A stretch of DNA of 64,000 nucleotides from Clostridia bacterium. GTDB taxonomy: Bacteria; Bacillota; Clostridia; Oscillospirales; Acutalibacteraceae. Below are positions 9,002 to 17,363 of the stretch, in pieces. Position 1 is the stretch's first letter, and every line of letters begins with the position of its first letter. The stretch is from positions 1 to 64,000 of the forward strand of contig JAFSBZ010000026.1 of assembly GCA_017437005.1 (NCBI GenBank), written 5' to 3'. A program made the translations under genes and the position numbers. Below the pieces are notes generated by a model. It was given only the letters and a program-made list of their open reading frames with translations, was not told the origin of the DNA and did not search any database.

Positions 9002-9625
9002 TTACTCCGTTTGATTATTGTGATATATCATACTTGCATTTACTTCTTCAAGTTCTTCGTATACATTTTCCCAAGGATAAACGATAAATTTATTTATCAC
9101 AGACAGTTCATCGCATTGTTTTTGCGCAAGACTTTCTGATTCGTTAGTTAAAACTCCCCACCACTCATATATAGTATAGTTCATTTTTTGTGTGTATGAA
9201 TAGTCGCGACCAACAGAGGCATAATAAATTTTCGAATTTGGAAGCAACTCTTTAATTTTATTAATGCACATTTGAGAAGTTTGTCCTGTACAATGATTTC
9301 CTTCCGTAACTAATATGTTATATTCCTGGAATTTATCCTCAAGTTGGTTTAAAGAAAACAACCATTCGTATGGCTTGTATTCATCATCACTACCGCCCAA
9401 ATGCATATATTTATACTGCACAGGAAAGATTCTAAAAATATTCAAACTGTGAGAAAGCGAAATCGACAAAACTCCACCCCCTCTTAAAATTGGAACAATA
9501 AAATCAAATGAAATCTCATTTTGCTTTATAAACTCAGAAATATTAGTTGATAAATACTCAACTGCTTCTTGGTATTGTTCCCAAGGCATTAAGTAAAAAT
9601 CATTTATTGTTCTTTCGTTATCCAT
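9002..9625 (-). CDS. Phosphoribosyltransferase-fold protein with altered PRPP loop
   Basis: This 207-residue protein is first in the operon, with ribosome site AAAGGAAA before ATG 9625. FIVPILRGGGVLSISLSH matches the second strand and PPi loop of purine-type phosphoribosyltransferases, and IVYPWE near the C-terminus matches their usual end. The PRPP loop, normally hydrophobic strand-DD-x-x-D-TGxT, is here ILVTEGNHCTGQTS. The acidic pair is Glu-Gly, and the Asp before TG is Cys. It may bind PRPP or a nucleotide in another way, or act on a different sugar. Residues about 12-17 (LMPWEQ) resemble the start of the radical SAM protein (YMPWSQ), perhaps by chance. Confidence 0.75.
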   Translation of the reverse strand: MDNERTINDFYLMPWEQYQEAVEYLSTNISEFIKQNEISFDFIVPILRGGGVLSISLSHSLNIFRIFPVQYKYMHLGGSDDEYKPYEWLFSLNQLEDKFQEYNILVTEGNHCTGQTSQMCINKIKELLPNSKIYYASVGRDYSYTQKMNYTIYEWWGVLTNESESLAQKQCDELSVINKFIVYPWENVYEELEEVNASMIYHNNQTE

Positions 9626-9641
9626 AGTTTTGATTTCCTTT

Positions 9642-9658
9642 CTGCGGCTTGCCGACAG
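9642..9658 (-). promoter_or_regulatory. Leader hairpin next to the operon's first ribosome site
   Basis: CTGTCGGC-AA-GCCGCAG in the minus-strand RNA can form a 7-bp stem with one bulge. It ends directly before the GAAAGGAAA ribosome site of the first operon gene. It could limit translation, but no anti-structure was found. Confidence 0.4.
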
Positions 9659-9829
9659 ATTCTTAAGGCACTAACCAAACTCTCTGGCTATTAAGTTAAA
9701 TCGCGTTTTTGATATTGTCTCTTTGCAAAGCGTTTGAATATATCGTTTGTTGTCTGAAATCGAGTTTCTTTCGTGTAAATGTAGTTAAAAGCAAAAACAC
9801 ATCTATTGTTTATAAAGTTATACATTATA

Positions 9830-9858
9830 ATTATACTTATTTTGAGCGGAACTGTCAA
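9830..9858 (-). promoter_or_regulatory. Perfect sigma-A promoter of the six-gene operon
   Basis: TTGACA (9858-9853) and TATAAT (9835-9830) are separated by 17 bases, an exact consensus match on the minus strand. The start of transcription is expected near 9823, which gives an untranslated leader of about 200 bases before ATG 9625. Confidence 0.85.
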
Positions 9859-9890
9859 GTGGTGGTAAAGGCCAAAAATACACTCTAAAT

Positions 9891-9936
9891 AAGAAAAAAG
9901 TCGCAAAAACTTTATCGTTTCTGTGACTTTTTTCTT
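9891..9936. terminator. Bidirectional terminator, apparently without a gene to end
   Basis: Arms 9891-9910 and 9917-9936 pair almost fully, with A and T runs at the two ends, so the hairpin works in either direction. The genes on both sides read away from it. It may be the leftover of a gene removed when the accessory region was inserted. Confidence 0.7.
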
Positions 9937-10090
9937 AAACTTATCAATCAGATTATTTTATGGGATATTTAAACGATTCTTGCTAAAAACAACCTTTATG
10001 AATATACCGTGCTTTTTGTTATCCTACTCGGTTTGCGCAATAACTCCGTTAAGGACATCACGCATTTGCCTCACTGTTTTTTATATATCA

Positions 10091-10119
10091 TTGCATTTTA
10101 TTTTTATATATGATAAAAT
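10091..10119 (+). promoter_or_regulatory. Probable promoter of the dockerin gene
   Basis: TTGCAT (10091-10096), a 17-base spacer and TAAAAT (10114-10119) lie about 75 bases before the start codon. The stretch 9937-10090 before it shows no gene. Confidence 0.5.
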
Positions 10120-10192
10120 AATACATAATAGTGTGGTTTGGAAATATTATAATATTATTGTTACAACAAACCATACTCGAGGGGGAAATAGA

Positions 10193-10564
10193 ATGAAAAG
10201 GTTATTATCTTTTTTAACGGTTTTGGTGCTTGCTATATCAATAGCATCAGTTAGTACGTTTTCATTTATTATTAACGCACAAACAAATGACAAAGCAACT
10301 AAAACCGCCGCTAATTCGTTAATTGCAGGCGACGTAAATGATGACGGCGAGCTTAACGGTAAAGATTGTGTTGCGATTATGCGGTATATAAAGGGTGATA
10401 ATATCAATATAAACGTTGATACTGCCGATGTAAACGGTGACGAAAAGCTCAATAACAAGGATTACGTGTTAATGGTGCGTTATCTTAACGGTTGGGACGT
10501 TACGTTGACCCCACCGCAAGATGATGACGGCGGTATAGATCTGCCTATAGATAAATGGGAATAA
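10193..10564 (+). CDS. Small secreted dockerin type I protein
   Basis: ATG 10193 follows GAGGGGGAAATAGA and opens a clear signal peptide (KRLLSFLTVLVLAIS, then a cut near residue 29). An ORF start further up at 9923 would add a meaningless extension across the promoter. After a short linker come two dockerin EF-hand repeats: GDVNDDGELNGKDCVAIMRY and ADVNGDEKLNNKDYVLMVRY. Each has the Ca-binding Asp/Asn positions. A short acidic tail ends the 123-residue protein. Dockerins bind cohesins of cellulosome-like scaffolds, but here no catalytic domain is attached. The next gene is a GH123-like protein 25 bases on. Confidence 0.85.
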   Translation: MKRLLSFLTVLVLAISIASVSTFSFIINAQTNDKATKTAANSLIAGDVNDDGELNGKDCVAIMRYIKGDNININVDTADVNGDEKLNNKDYVLMVRYLNGWDVTLTPPQDDDGGIDLPIDKWE

Positions 10565-10589
10565 AATTAAAGAATTTAGGATAAATATT

Positions 10590-12050
10590 ATGGAAAAGAA
10601 TTTAGAAGTTTGGTTTGTCACTCCTCAAATGTTAATGCGACCTAAGGTGCATAACAACTTTGGCAAAAGAGAAGGCTATAGCATATATGTTGCGCGCAAC
10701 GCTACCGAAGGCTGTCAAATGTCTATTATGTCAAAGACCGAAAAGCGTAAAAATTTAAGCGTAGAAATTGTAAATGATCCTAAGGCAAACTTTAAGGTAG
10801 AAATTTTACGCGAACATTACGTTGATTGCGATGGCGCGCTATATCCCGATCCGGTTGTACCAAATGATAACAACTTTGATTTAGAAGAGTATAAAAGCGT
10901 TACATATCTTATAAACATTGTAACCAACCCCGACACAAAACCAGGCGGTTACGATGTTAAGGTTATATTGCGTGAAGACGGTGAAACTTACGGCGAATAT
11001 CATATATGGGTAACCGTTTGGAATTTTGAAATTAATCACAGCGAGCTTATGGAAACCGCCTTTGGTATGGAAAAAAGTTTTCTTGAAAAAATTTGCAAGC
11101 CACAAGATATAAATGCACTTTACAAAAAATACTACGATTTTATGTTAGAGCGCTATCACATATGCGCGGGATTTTTGCCATATGATATACTCGATGACCG
11201 CGCCGATGAATATATGAGCAATCCTGCGGTTACATCATTCCGTATACCGTACGATGCAAAGCCTGAAACGGTTACAGCATATTACAACAAGTTAAAAACC
11301 AATCCCGAATGGCTGCGCAAGGGGTATTACTACGTTGTTGATGAGCCACAATGTATGGCAGATTATGACCGCATAGAAAAAGCGTATGAATTTATTGAAA
11401 AGTATCATCCAAATCACGCGCAGGTAGTGCCGTTTTATATGAATCCGCGTGACGGTGAGGGTAAAAAAGCTATTGATTTGCTTTCTCGTCATTGCAAGGT
11501 ATGGTGCCCTAAAATCAGTATGTTTAAAGATGACTATATGGGCAAATTTATGTTAAGTCGTGAAGAATTAGGCGACCGTATATGGTGGTATTATTGCTGG
11601 GAGCCCGGTCTTCCTTACAGCAATGTTTTTATTGATATGGATAATTTTTACCACCGCACAATTGCTTGGCAGCAATATCTTTACGGCATAAACGGTATGC
11701 TTTATTGGTCGGTTAACTGGTGGAAGCACGGTTCCCCTTGGGATGTAACAACCCCCGTGCCCGAATTATCAGAGTACTGCTTTGGCGACGGCTCATTGCT
11801 TTATAACGGCGATAGGGTTGGTATAGACGGTCCCGTAGGCTCAATACGTATGGAAATTTTGCGTTACGGTATAGAAGACCATTATATGTTCTCACTTGCC
11901 GAAAAAGCATTTGGCCGCGAATATATAGTGGGCGAAATTAGTAAGGTTACCAGCAGTGTTTACCGCTATACCGATGTTCACTGGATGCTTGACGATGTGC
12001 GCCGTGAAATAGGCAATAAGCTGAGCGAATATTATGCTAACAACAAATAA
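10590..12050 (+). CDS. GH123/DUF4091-like protein, copy 1
   Basis: This 486-residue protein has an N-terminal beta domain (about 1-155) and a TIM-barrel-like part. It has a VVDEP motif near residue 250, the Asp-Glu pair used by GH123 N-acetylgalactosaminidases in substrate-assisted catalysis. Trp-rich stretches (IWWYYCWEPGLPYS, LYWSVNWWKHGSPWD) would line a sugar site. DUF4091 proteins share this layout. No signal peptide is present, so it should act in the cytoplasm on imported sugars or glycans. It lies 25 bases after the dockerin gene and has a close paralogue at 13003. The exact substrate is unknown. Confidence 0.75.
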   Translation: MEKNLEVWFVTPQMLMRPKVHNNFGKREGYSIYVARNATEGCQMSIMSKTEKRKNLSVEIVNDPKANFKVEILREHYVDCDGALYPDPVVPNDNNFDLEEYKSVTYLINIVTNPDTKPGGYDVKVILREDGETYGEYHIWVTVWNFEINHSELMETAFGMEKSFLEKICKPQDINALYKKYYDFMLERYHICAGFLPYDILDDRADEYMSNPAVTSFRIPYDAKPETVTAYYNKLKTNPEWLRKGYYYVVDEPQCMADYDRIEKAYEFIEKYHPNHAQVVPFYMNPRDGEGKKAIDLLSRHCKVWCPKISMFKDDYMGKFMLSREELGDRIWWYYCWEPGLPYSNVFIDMDNFYHRTIAWQQYLYGINGMLYWSVNWWKHGSPWDVTTPVPELSEYCFGDGSLLYNGDRVGIDGPVGSIRMEILRYGIEDHYMFSLAEKAFGREYIVGEISKVTSSVYRYTDVHWMLDDVRREIGNKLSEYYANNK

Positions 12051-12053
12051 AAT

Positions 12054-12082
12054 TTGTAACATAATTGTTATTATGATATAAT
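12054..12082 (+). promoter_or_regulatory. Promoter of yitT-like gene
   Basis: TTGTAA (12054-12059), a 17-base spacer ending in the extended -10 bases TGA, and TATAAT (12077-12082). Confidence 0.75.
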
Positions 12083-12114
12083 ATTTTTAATAACAATTTT
12101 TAAGGAAAATGGCG

Positions 12115-12984
12115 ATGACTTTTTTTAAAAAATTAAAAGTAAAAAACTTTTTAATGTTAACCGTTGCGGGCATTATAAATGCAATTGGTGTTACTATCTT
12201 CATTTCTCCCGTAAATTTGTACGACAGTGGCATATCGGGTACATCAATACTTCTTTCACAAATAACACCGCTGTCACTTTCGATTTTTCTTATTATACTT
12301 AACGTTCCGTTATTTGTTTACGGTATGAAAAAGCGGGGCAAGGTTTTTACGGTCTATGCTATATATACCGTTGCGATTTATTCGGTTGTAGCATGGCTTA
12401 TAACCGATGTTTTGCCCATTGACGTAAGTGTTGCCTCACCCCTTGCGGGAACTGATTTGCTGCTTTGCGCGTTGTTTGGCGGCGTTATTTCGGGTATAGG
12501 CAGCGGTACCGCAATTCGTTACGGTGGAGCAATGGATGGCGTTGAGGTAATGGCGGTTATTTTTGCCAAAAAAATAGGTATTAGCGTAGGCACCTTTGTT
12601 ATGGCATATAACGTATTACTTTATGTAATATGCGGTCTTGTAATGAAAAGCTGGATATTACCTCTTTATTCTATTGTTACGTACTATGCAGGACTTAAAA
12701 CGATTGACTTTATAGTTGATGGTCTTGACAGAGCTAAATCGGCTATTATTATTACCGAGCGCCCAACCGAAATTTGCGATGCGCTGTCGTATCACTTTGA
12801 AAGTGGTCCAACAAGGCTAAAGGCAAAGGGCGGTTATTCAAACAGAGATAAAGCGATGATTTACTTTATTGTAAACCGTTTTCAAGTGGCTCAAATGAAG
12901 GATATTGTACACGAGATTGACCCTTACGCATACATAACAATAAGCGAGGTCGCTGATGTGTATTCGCTTAACAATAAGGAATAA
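12115..12984 (+). CDS. YitT family membrane protein (DUF2179 C-terminal domain)
   Basis: This is a membrane protein of about 289 residues. Five or six hydrophobic segments fill residues 10-195, with NLYDSGISGTSILLSQ and the glycine-rich GSGTAIRYGGAMDGVEV, both typical of YitT. The last 80 residues form a soluble DUF2179 domain, with RAKSAIIITERP and THLKAKGGYS-like text (RLKAKGGYSNRDK). The transport role of the family is not settled. ATG 12115 is 8 bases from AAGGA; ATG 12109 is only 2 bases from it and is less likely. It has its own promoter and sits between the two GH123-like paralogues. Confidence 0.85.
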   Translation: MTFFKKLKVKNFLMLTVAGIINAIGVTIFISPVNLYDSGISGTSILLSQITPLSLSIFLIILNVPLFVYGMKKRGKVFTVYAIYTVAIYSVVAWLITDVLPIDVSVASPLAGTDLLLCALFGGVISGIGSGTAIRYGGAMDGVEVMAVIFAKKIGISVGTFVMAYNVLLYVICGLVMKSWILPLYSIVTYYAGLKTIDFIVDGLDRAKSAIIITERPTEICDALSYHFESGPTRLKAKGGYSNRDKAMIYFIVNRFQVAQMKDIVHEIDPYAYITISEVADVYSLNNKE

Positions 12985-13002
12985 AATACAGGCGGTAGTG
13001 TT

Positions 13003-14487
13003 ATGGAAAAGAATCTATATGTAACATTTAACTCAATGGAAAAAAAGGTGATGCCCAAGGCTTATTATCCAAACTGGCCCATCACAAGCTACACCGTTGG
13101 TGTTGCTCAAAATGCAACAGACGGTTGTCAGTTTTCGGTGCTTTCGCAAGAGGGTGAACGCAAGAACTTGAAGATTGAGATTACGGGTGACTTGGGTTGC
13201 GGAGTAGAAGTGGAATTATTACGTGAAGATTACGTAAGCTGTGAGGGCGCTTTGTATCCCGACCCCGTATATGCCGATGATGGCTGCTTTGATCTTGAAG
13301 AATGGAAAAACGTTACTTATCTTATAACCGTTTCTGCTGCGCTTGATACAAAACCCGGCAACTACGATTTTAAGGTTAATCTTTATGAAAATGGAGAGCT
13401 TTATAACTCATATAACCTATGGGTAAGGGTATGGAATTTTGCTATTAATCCCAAAAAGTATATGGATACTACAATGGGTATTGATACACGATGGCTGTTT
13501 TTACAGCACAAAACCGCCGACCGTGAAGGCGTGTTCAAAAAATATTACGATATGTTGCTCAATCGTTATCATATTTGTGGCAGATTTTTGCCATACGATA
13601 TATTGGACCCACGCGCCGATGCATATATGAGCGACCCGCGTGTTACAACCTTTCACGTGCCATATCATTCAAATTTTCAGCCCGAATATAGCGATGATGA
13701 CGAAAAGGTAATTGAGTATTATAACAAACTTAAAACTAATCCCGAATGGCTTAAAAAGGCAATGTTTTATGTTGTGGATGAGCCACAACGTATGGCCGAT
13801 TACGAGCGTATTCGTGTAGTTTGCCAAAAGCTTGAAAAAGTTTTCCCCCAATATAAGTTGGTAGTGCCTTATTATATGGACCCACGCGACGGCGACGGTG
13901 TGCGCGCAGTAGATCTTATGGAAAAATATAATATAGTTTGGTGCCCTAAAAGTAGTCTTTTTAGAGAAGCTTGGCTTAAAGACTATATGGCTTCTAAACG
14001 TGAAAAGGGTGAGCGCACGTGGTGGTATTGCTGTTGGGAGCCATCACTGCCGTATGCAAATTTATTTATCGATATGGAAGGCTTTTATCATAGAGCGCTT
14101 TTTTGGCAACAATATCTTTATGGAATAAACGGTTTCCTTTATTGGCAGGCAACCCATTGGAATAATGGCAGTCCTTGGGATGTTACAAGCACCGTGCCCG
14201 AACTTTCGTACTACTGCTTTGGCGATGGCTCTATGCTTTATAACGGCGACCGTATAGGTGTTGACGGACCAGTCGGCTCTTTGCGTTTGGAAATTGTACG
14301 TTCTGCTATAGAGGATTATCATATGTTTGAAATAGCCGAAGAAATTTTTGGCAGAGATTATGTAGAAGAGCAAATCAAAAAAATCAGTAAAAATGTTCGC
14401 GAATATTGCGACGACCATCGTATACTTGCAAAATTACGTTGGGAAATCGGCAATAAAATAAGCGATTATTTCAATAATAAACATTAA
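13003..14487 (+). CDS. GH123/DUF4091-like protein, copy 2
   Basis: This 494-residue paralogue of the protein at 10590 has the same domain order and the same key stretches: CEGALYPDPV, RYHICGRFLPYDIL, VVDEPQRMADYERI, DPRDGDG, WWYCCWEPSLPYAN and SPWDVTSTVPEL. The Asp-Glu catalytic pair is kept. It too lacks a signal peptide. It differs by a short insert (YSDDDEK) before the barrel strand that leads to the Asp-Glu pair. It starts with ATG 13003 after AGGCGG, 18 bases from yitT, and runs on into hprK. The pair probably arose by duplication and may act on related glycans. Confidence 0.75.
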   Translation: MEKNLYVTFNSMEKKVMPKAYYPNWPITSYTVGVAQNATDGCQFSVLSQEGERKNLKIEITGDLGCGVEVELLREDYVSCEGALYPDPVYADDGCFDLEEWKNVTYLITVSAALDTKPGNYDFKVNLYENGELYNSYNLWVRVWNFAINPKKYMDTTMGIDTRWLFLQHKTADREGVFKKYYDMLLNRYHICGRFLPYDILDPRADAYMSDPRVTTFHVPYHSNFQPEYSDDDEKVIEYYNKLKTNPEWLKKAMFYVVDEPQRMADYERIRVVCQKLEKVFPQYKLVVPYYMDPRDGDGVRAVDLMEKYNIVWCPKSSLFREAWLKDYMASKREKGERTWWYCCWEPSLPYANLFIDMEGFYHRALFWQQYLYGINGFLYWQATHWNNGSPWDVTSTVPELSYYCFGDGSMLYNGDRIGVDGPVGSLRLEIVRSAIEDYHMFEIAEEIFGRDYVEEQIKKISKNVREYCDDHRILAKLRWEIGNKISDYFNNKH

Positions 14488-14501
14488 GAGGTGTTAAGGT
14501 T

Positions 14502-15461
14502 ATGAAAACCGATTGCACAATAGAACTTTCCCGCATTATTAAAGAATTTTCTTTAGAGGTGTTAAACTTACCCGAAGGTGAGATTTTGGTATCATCTACC
14601 GAAACTAACCGTCCCGGACTTCATCTGGCGGGATATTACGAGTATTTTGACAGTAAAAGAATACAAATACTCGGTATGAACGAGATTGGCTTTTTAAAAA
14701 GCTTTTCTGATGAAAAACGTCAGAAATGTGTTGGCGATTTTTTTGAAAGAAAGCCCGTTGCGGTTATAATCGCGCGAAATCTGGCAGATGATAATGTGTA
14801 TTGCGATATGGCAAAAAAATATAATGTGCCGTTACTTGTTACACGCGAGTCAACGTCCGATTTTGAAGCGGCTTTAATTGCTTTTTTAAATTTACAGCTT
14901 GCTCCCCGAATTACACGACACGGTGTTTTGGTCGAGGTTTATGGTGAGGGCATTTTGCTGCTTGGTGAAAGCGGTGTTGGTAAAAGCGAAACGGCTATTG
15001 AGCTTGTAAAACGCGGTCACCGTCTTATTGCCGATGATGCGGTAGAAATTCGTCGTGTGTCAAGCAAGTCACTTGTAGGTACGGCACCCGATAACATCCG
15101 TCATTTTATTGAGCTTCGCGGCATAGGAATAATTAACGCAAGTCGTATTTTTGGTGTTGGTGCAGTAAAACTGACCGAGAAAATCGACCTTGTTATAAAT
15201 ATGGAGCCGTGGGATGTGAATAAGGCATATGATCGTATGGGACTTGAGACCCAAAAGACCGAAATATTAGGGCTTAATATCCCGTCACTCACAATCCCTG
15301 TTAAACCAGGTCGTAATTTGGCGGTAATTATCGAGGTTGCCGCAATGAATAGCCGTCAGAAAAAGCTTGGCTATAACGCGGCAGAGGATTTGCTTAACCG
15401 TCTTGGTATGACCGACGATTTTAACACCTCCACCGAGGAAATAACAGTAAATCCATTTTGA
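14502..15461 (+). CDS. hprK: HPr kinase/phosphorylase
   Basis: This enzyme phosphorylates Ser46 of HPr with ATP or PPi and removes the phosphate again, setting carbon catabolite repression. The 319-residue protein has the P-loop GESGVGKSE near residue 157 and the HprK signature ELRGIGIINASRIFG after it. The N-terminal half is the usual regulatory domain. The length is normal. The start ATG 14502 follows AGAGGTGTTAAGG. It begins a run of genes with glucokinase, murB, rapZ' and whiA, a common order in Clostridia. Confidence 0.95.
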   Translation: MKTDCTIELSRIIKEFSLEVLNLPEGEILVSSTETNRPGLHLAGYYEYFDSKRIQILGMNEIGFLKSFSDEKRQKCVGDFFERKPVAVIIARNLADDNVYCDMAKKYNVPLLVTRESTSDFEAALIAFLNLQLAPRITRHGVLVEVYGEGILLLGESGVGKSETAIELVKRGHRLIADDAVEIRRVSSKSLVGTAPDNIRHFIELRGIGIINASRIFGVGAVKLTEKIDLVINMEPWDVNKAYDRMGLETQKTEILGLNIPSLTIPVKPGRNLAVIIEVAAMNSRQKKLGYNAAEDLLNRLGMTDDFNTSTEEITVNPF

Positions 15462-15485
15462 TTTTATAAAATTAAGGAGAATTAT

Positions 15486-16445
15486 ATGTATAAACTGGGA
15501 ATTGATCTCGGCGGCACCAATATAGTTGCAGGTGTTGTTGATGAAAAATATAGAATAGTAGCTACCGCAAGCAGAAAAACTAATCTGCCTCGTCCTGCGG
15601 AAGAAATAGTTGATGACCTAATTGCCACAGCTTTTGATGCAATTAAAAATGCCGAAATAACAATTGATGATATTGATGGTTTTGGTATAGGATGCCCCGG
15701 CTCTATTGAGCACGAAACAGGTAATGTGCCATATTCAAACAATCTTGAGTTTTACGATTTGCCGCTCGGTCAAATGCTTTATGAAAAAACCGGCAAAAAG
15801 TTTTATGTTGAAAATGATGCTAATGCGGCAGCTTACGGTGAATATATTGCGGGAGCCGGCAAAGGTACTAAAAACTTTATTGCAATCACACTTGGTACAG
15901 GTGTTGGCGGCGGTATTATTATTGATGGTAAGATATATTCAGGTTCAAACGGTGCCGGTGGCGAGCTTGGTCACACCGTTATACAAATGGGCGGTCAGGC
16001 TTGTACGTGCGGTCGTTTTGGATGTTGGGAAACATACGCTTCTGCTACGGCTCTTGTTCGCCAGACAAAACAGGCTATGTTGCGTTATAAAAGCAGCAGA
16101 ATGTGGGAAATATGCGACGGAGATATCAACAATGCCGGCGGCAGAACTGCCTTTAAGGCAAAGCGTCTTGGTGACCGTGTGGGTGCAATGGTTGTTGATG
16201 AATACATCCGTTATGTAGCAGTTGGTATTGCAAATGTGCTTGATATTTTTCAGCCCGATGTTATATGTATAGGCGGCGGTATTTCTAAAGAGGGTGAATA
16301 TCTTACCGACCCAATTAACGAATATGTCGAAGGCGAAAACTATGCCCGTCATATGAAAACTAAAACCGTTATAAAAACTGCCGATCTTGGTAACGATGCA
16401 GGAATTATAGGCGCGGCATATCTTTGTAATTTATACGAAAAATAG
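15486..16445 (+). CDS. ROK family glucokinase
   Basis: This 319-residue protein uses ATP to phosphorylate glucose or a related sugar. It has the N-terminal phosphate loop GIDLGGTNIVAG, the ROK sugar-binding ENDANAAAYGEY and GELGHT, and the zinc motif CTCGRFGCWE. A second glycine-rich ATP loop (ICIGGGISKEGEY) is near residue 260. The pattern fits Gram-positive GlcK. It lies 24 bases after hprK, with ribosome site AAGGAGAA. The placement links sugar phosphorylation with catabolite control. Confidence 0.9.
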   Translation: MYKLGIDLGGTNIVAGVVDEKYRIVATASRKTNLPRPAEEIVDDLIATAFDAIKNAEITIDDIDGFGIGCPGSIEHETGNVPYSNNLEFYDLPLGQMLYEKTGKKFYVENDANAAAYGEYIAGAGKGTKNFIAITLGTGVGGGIIIDGKIYSGSNGAGGELGHTVIQMGGQACTCGRFGCWETYASATALVRQTKQAMLRYKSSRMWEICDGDINNAGGRTAFKAKRLGDRVGAMVVDEYIRYVAVGIANVLDIFQPDVICIGGGISKEGEYLTDPINEYVEGENYARHMKTKTVIKTADLGNDAGIIGAAYLCNLYEK

Positions 16446-16453
16446 GTGATTTT

Positions 16454-17359
16454 ATGCAACTAAATAATCTATGTGATAGATTAGATGAGTATAAAATTGA
16501 ATATGTTTTAAATGAGCCAATGAGTCATCACACCACCTTTAAAATAGGTGGTAATGCCGACCTACTGGTGAAAGCAAAAAGTGTTTGTGAGTTAAAACAC
16601 ATTATATCCCTTGCGACAGAATTTGACATACCGTACTTTATACTGGGTAAGGGTTCTAATATTTTAGTGTCGGATAAGGGTATCGAAGGGCTTGTGATTA
16701 GTCTTGACGGTATAAATGAGGTAAGCATAAGCTCTGACACTATTGTGTGTGGTGCGGGTGTTAGCTTGCGCACGCTGTGTTTGGCTGCGCAAAAGGCATC
16801 ATTGTCGGGTTTAGAGTTTGCGTATGGAATACCTGGTACCGTAGGTGGCGCGCTTTATATGAATGCAGGCGCATACGGTGGCGAAATGTCACAGGTTGTA
16901 ATATCGGCAACCGCTTTAGACCATAAAGGCAATGAAATAAAATTTTCACTTGCTGATATGCATTTGGGTTATCGAACCAGCGTTTTTAAAAACACCAACT
17001 TGATAATTACAAGCGTAACAATGAAATTAAGTTACGGCAATCAAGCGGAAATAAAGGCGGCAATGGACGATTTTTTCTCTCGTCGCCGTGACAAGCAACC
17101 GCTTGAGTTTCCAAGCGCGGGCAGTACATTTAAACGCCCCGAAGGCTATTTTGCAGGCGCGCTTATAGAACAAAACAACCTAAAAGGCGTATCGGTAGGC
17201 GGTGCGCAGGTTAGCGAAAAACACGCAGGATTTGTTATAAATACGGGGAATGCAACATGTAATGATGTGCTTGATTTAATTAAAAAAATTAACGATACGG
17301 TAAAAAAGTCCGATGGTGTAGATTTAGAGCCTGAGGTTATATTTGTAGGAAGAAAGTAG
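16454..17359 (+). CDS. murB: UDP-N-acetylenolpyruvoylglucosamine reductase
   Basis: MurB reduces the enolpyruvyl group to make UDP-N-acetylmuramate, using NADPH and bound FAD. The 301-residue protein has the FAD motifs LGKGSNILVSDKG and GIPGTVGGALYMNAGAYGGE, and the catalytic serine in SAGSTFKRPEG. The final Glu is in LEPEVIFVG. Its length fits the Gram-positive type. The start ATG 16454 follows AGGTGATTTT directly after the glucokinase stop. It shares the operon with hprK and whiA. Confidence 0.95.
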   Translation: MQLNNLCDRLDEYKIEYVLNEPMSHHTTFKIGGNADLLVKAKSVCELKHIISLATEFDIPYFILGKGSNILVSDKGIEGLVISLDGINEVSISSDTIVCGAGVSLRTLCLAAQKASLSGLEFAYGIPGTVGGALYMNAGAYGGEMSQVVISATALDHKGNEIKFSLADMHLGYRTSVFKNTNLIITSVTMKLSYGNQAEIKAAMDDFFSRRRDKQPLEFPSAGSTFKRPEGYFAGALIEQNNLKGVSVGGAQVSEKHAGFVINTGNATCNDVLDLIKKINDTVKKSDGVDLEPEVIFVGRK

Positions 17360-17363
17360 TTAA

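Noticed and set aside
6843..9625. Dnd phosphorothioate system
   Set aside because: A DndA-like desulfurase is present but no DndB, C, D or E; the neighbours do not match.
9691..9906. 71-codon minus-strand frame upstream of the six-gene operon
   Set aside because: It spans the operon's perfect promoter and part of a terminator, has no ribosome site and reads as low-complexity hydrophobic text.
9923..10192. N-terminal extension of the dockerin frame
   Set aside because: The extension crosses a terminator arm and the promoter; the signal peptide and ribosome site fix the start at 10193.
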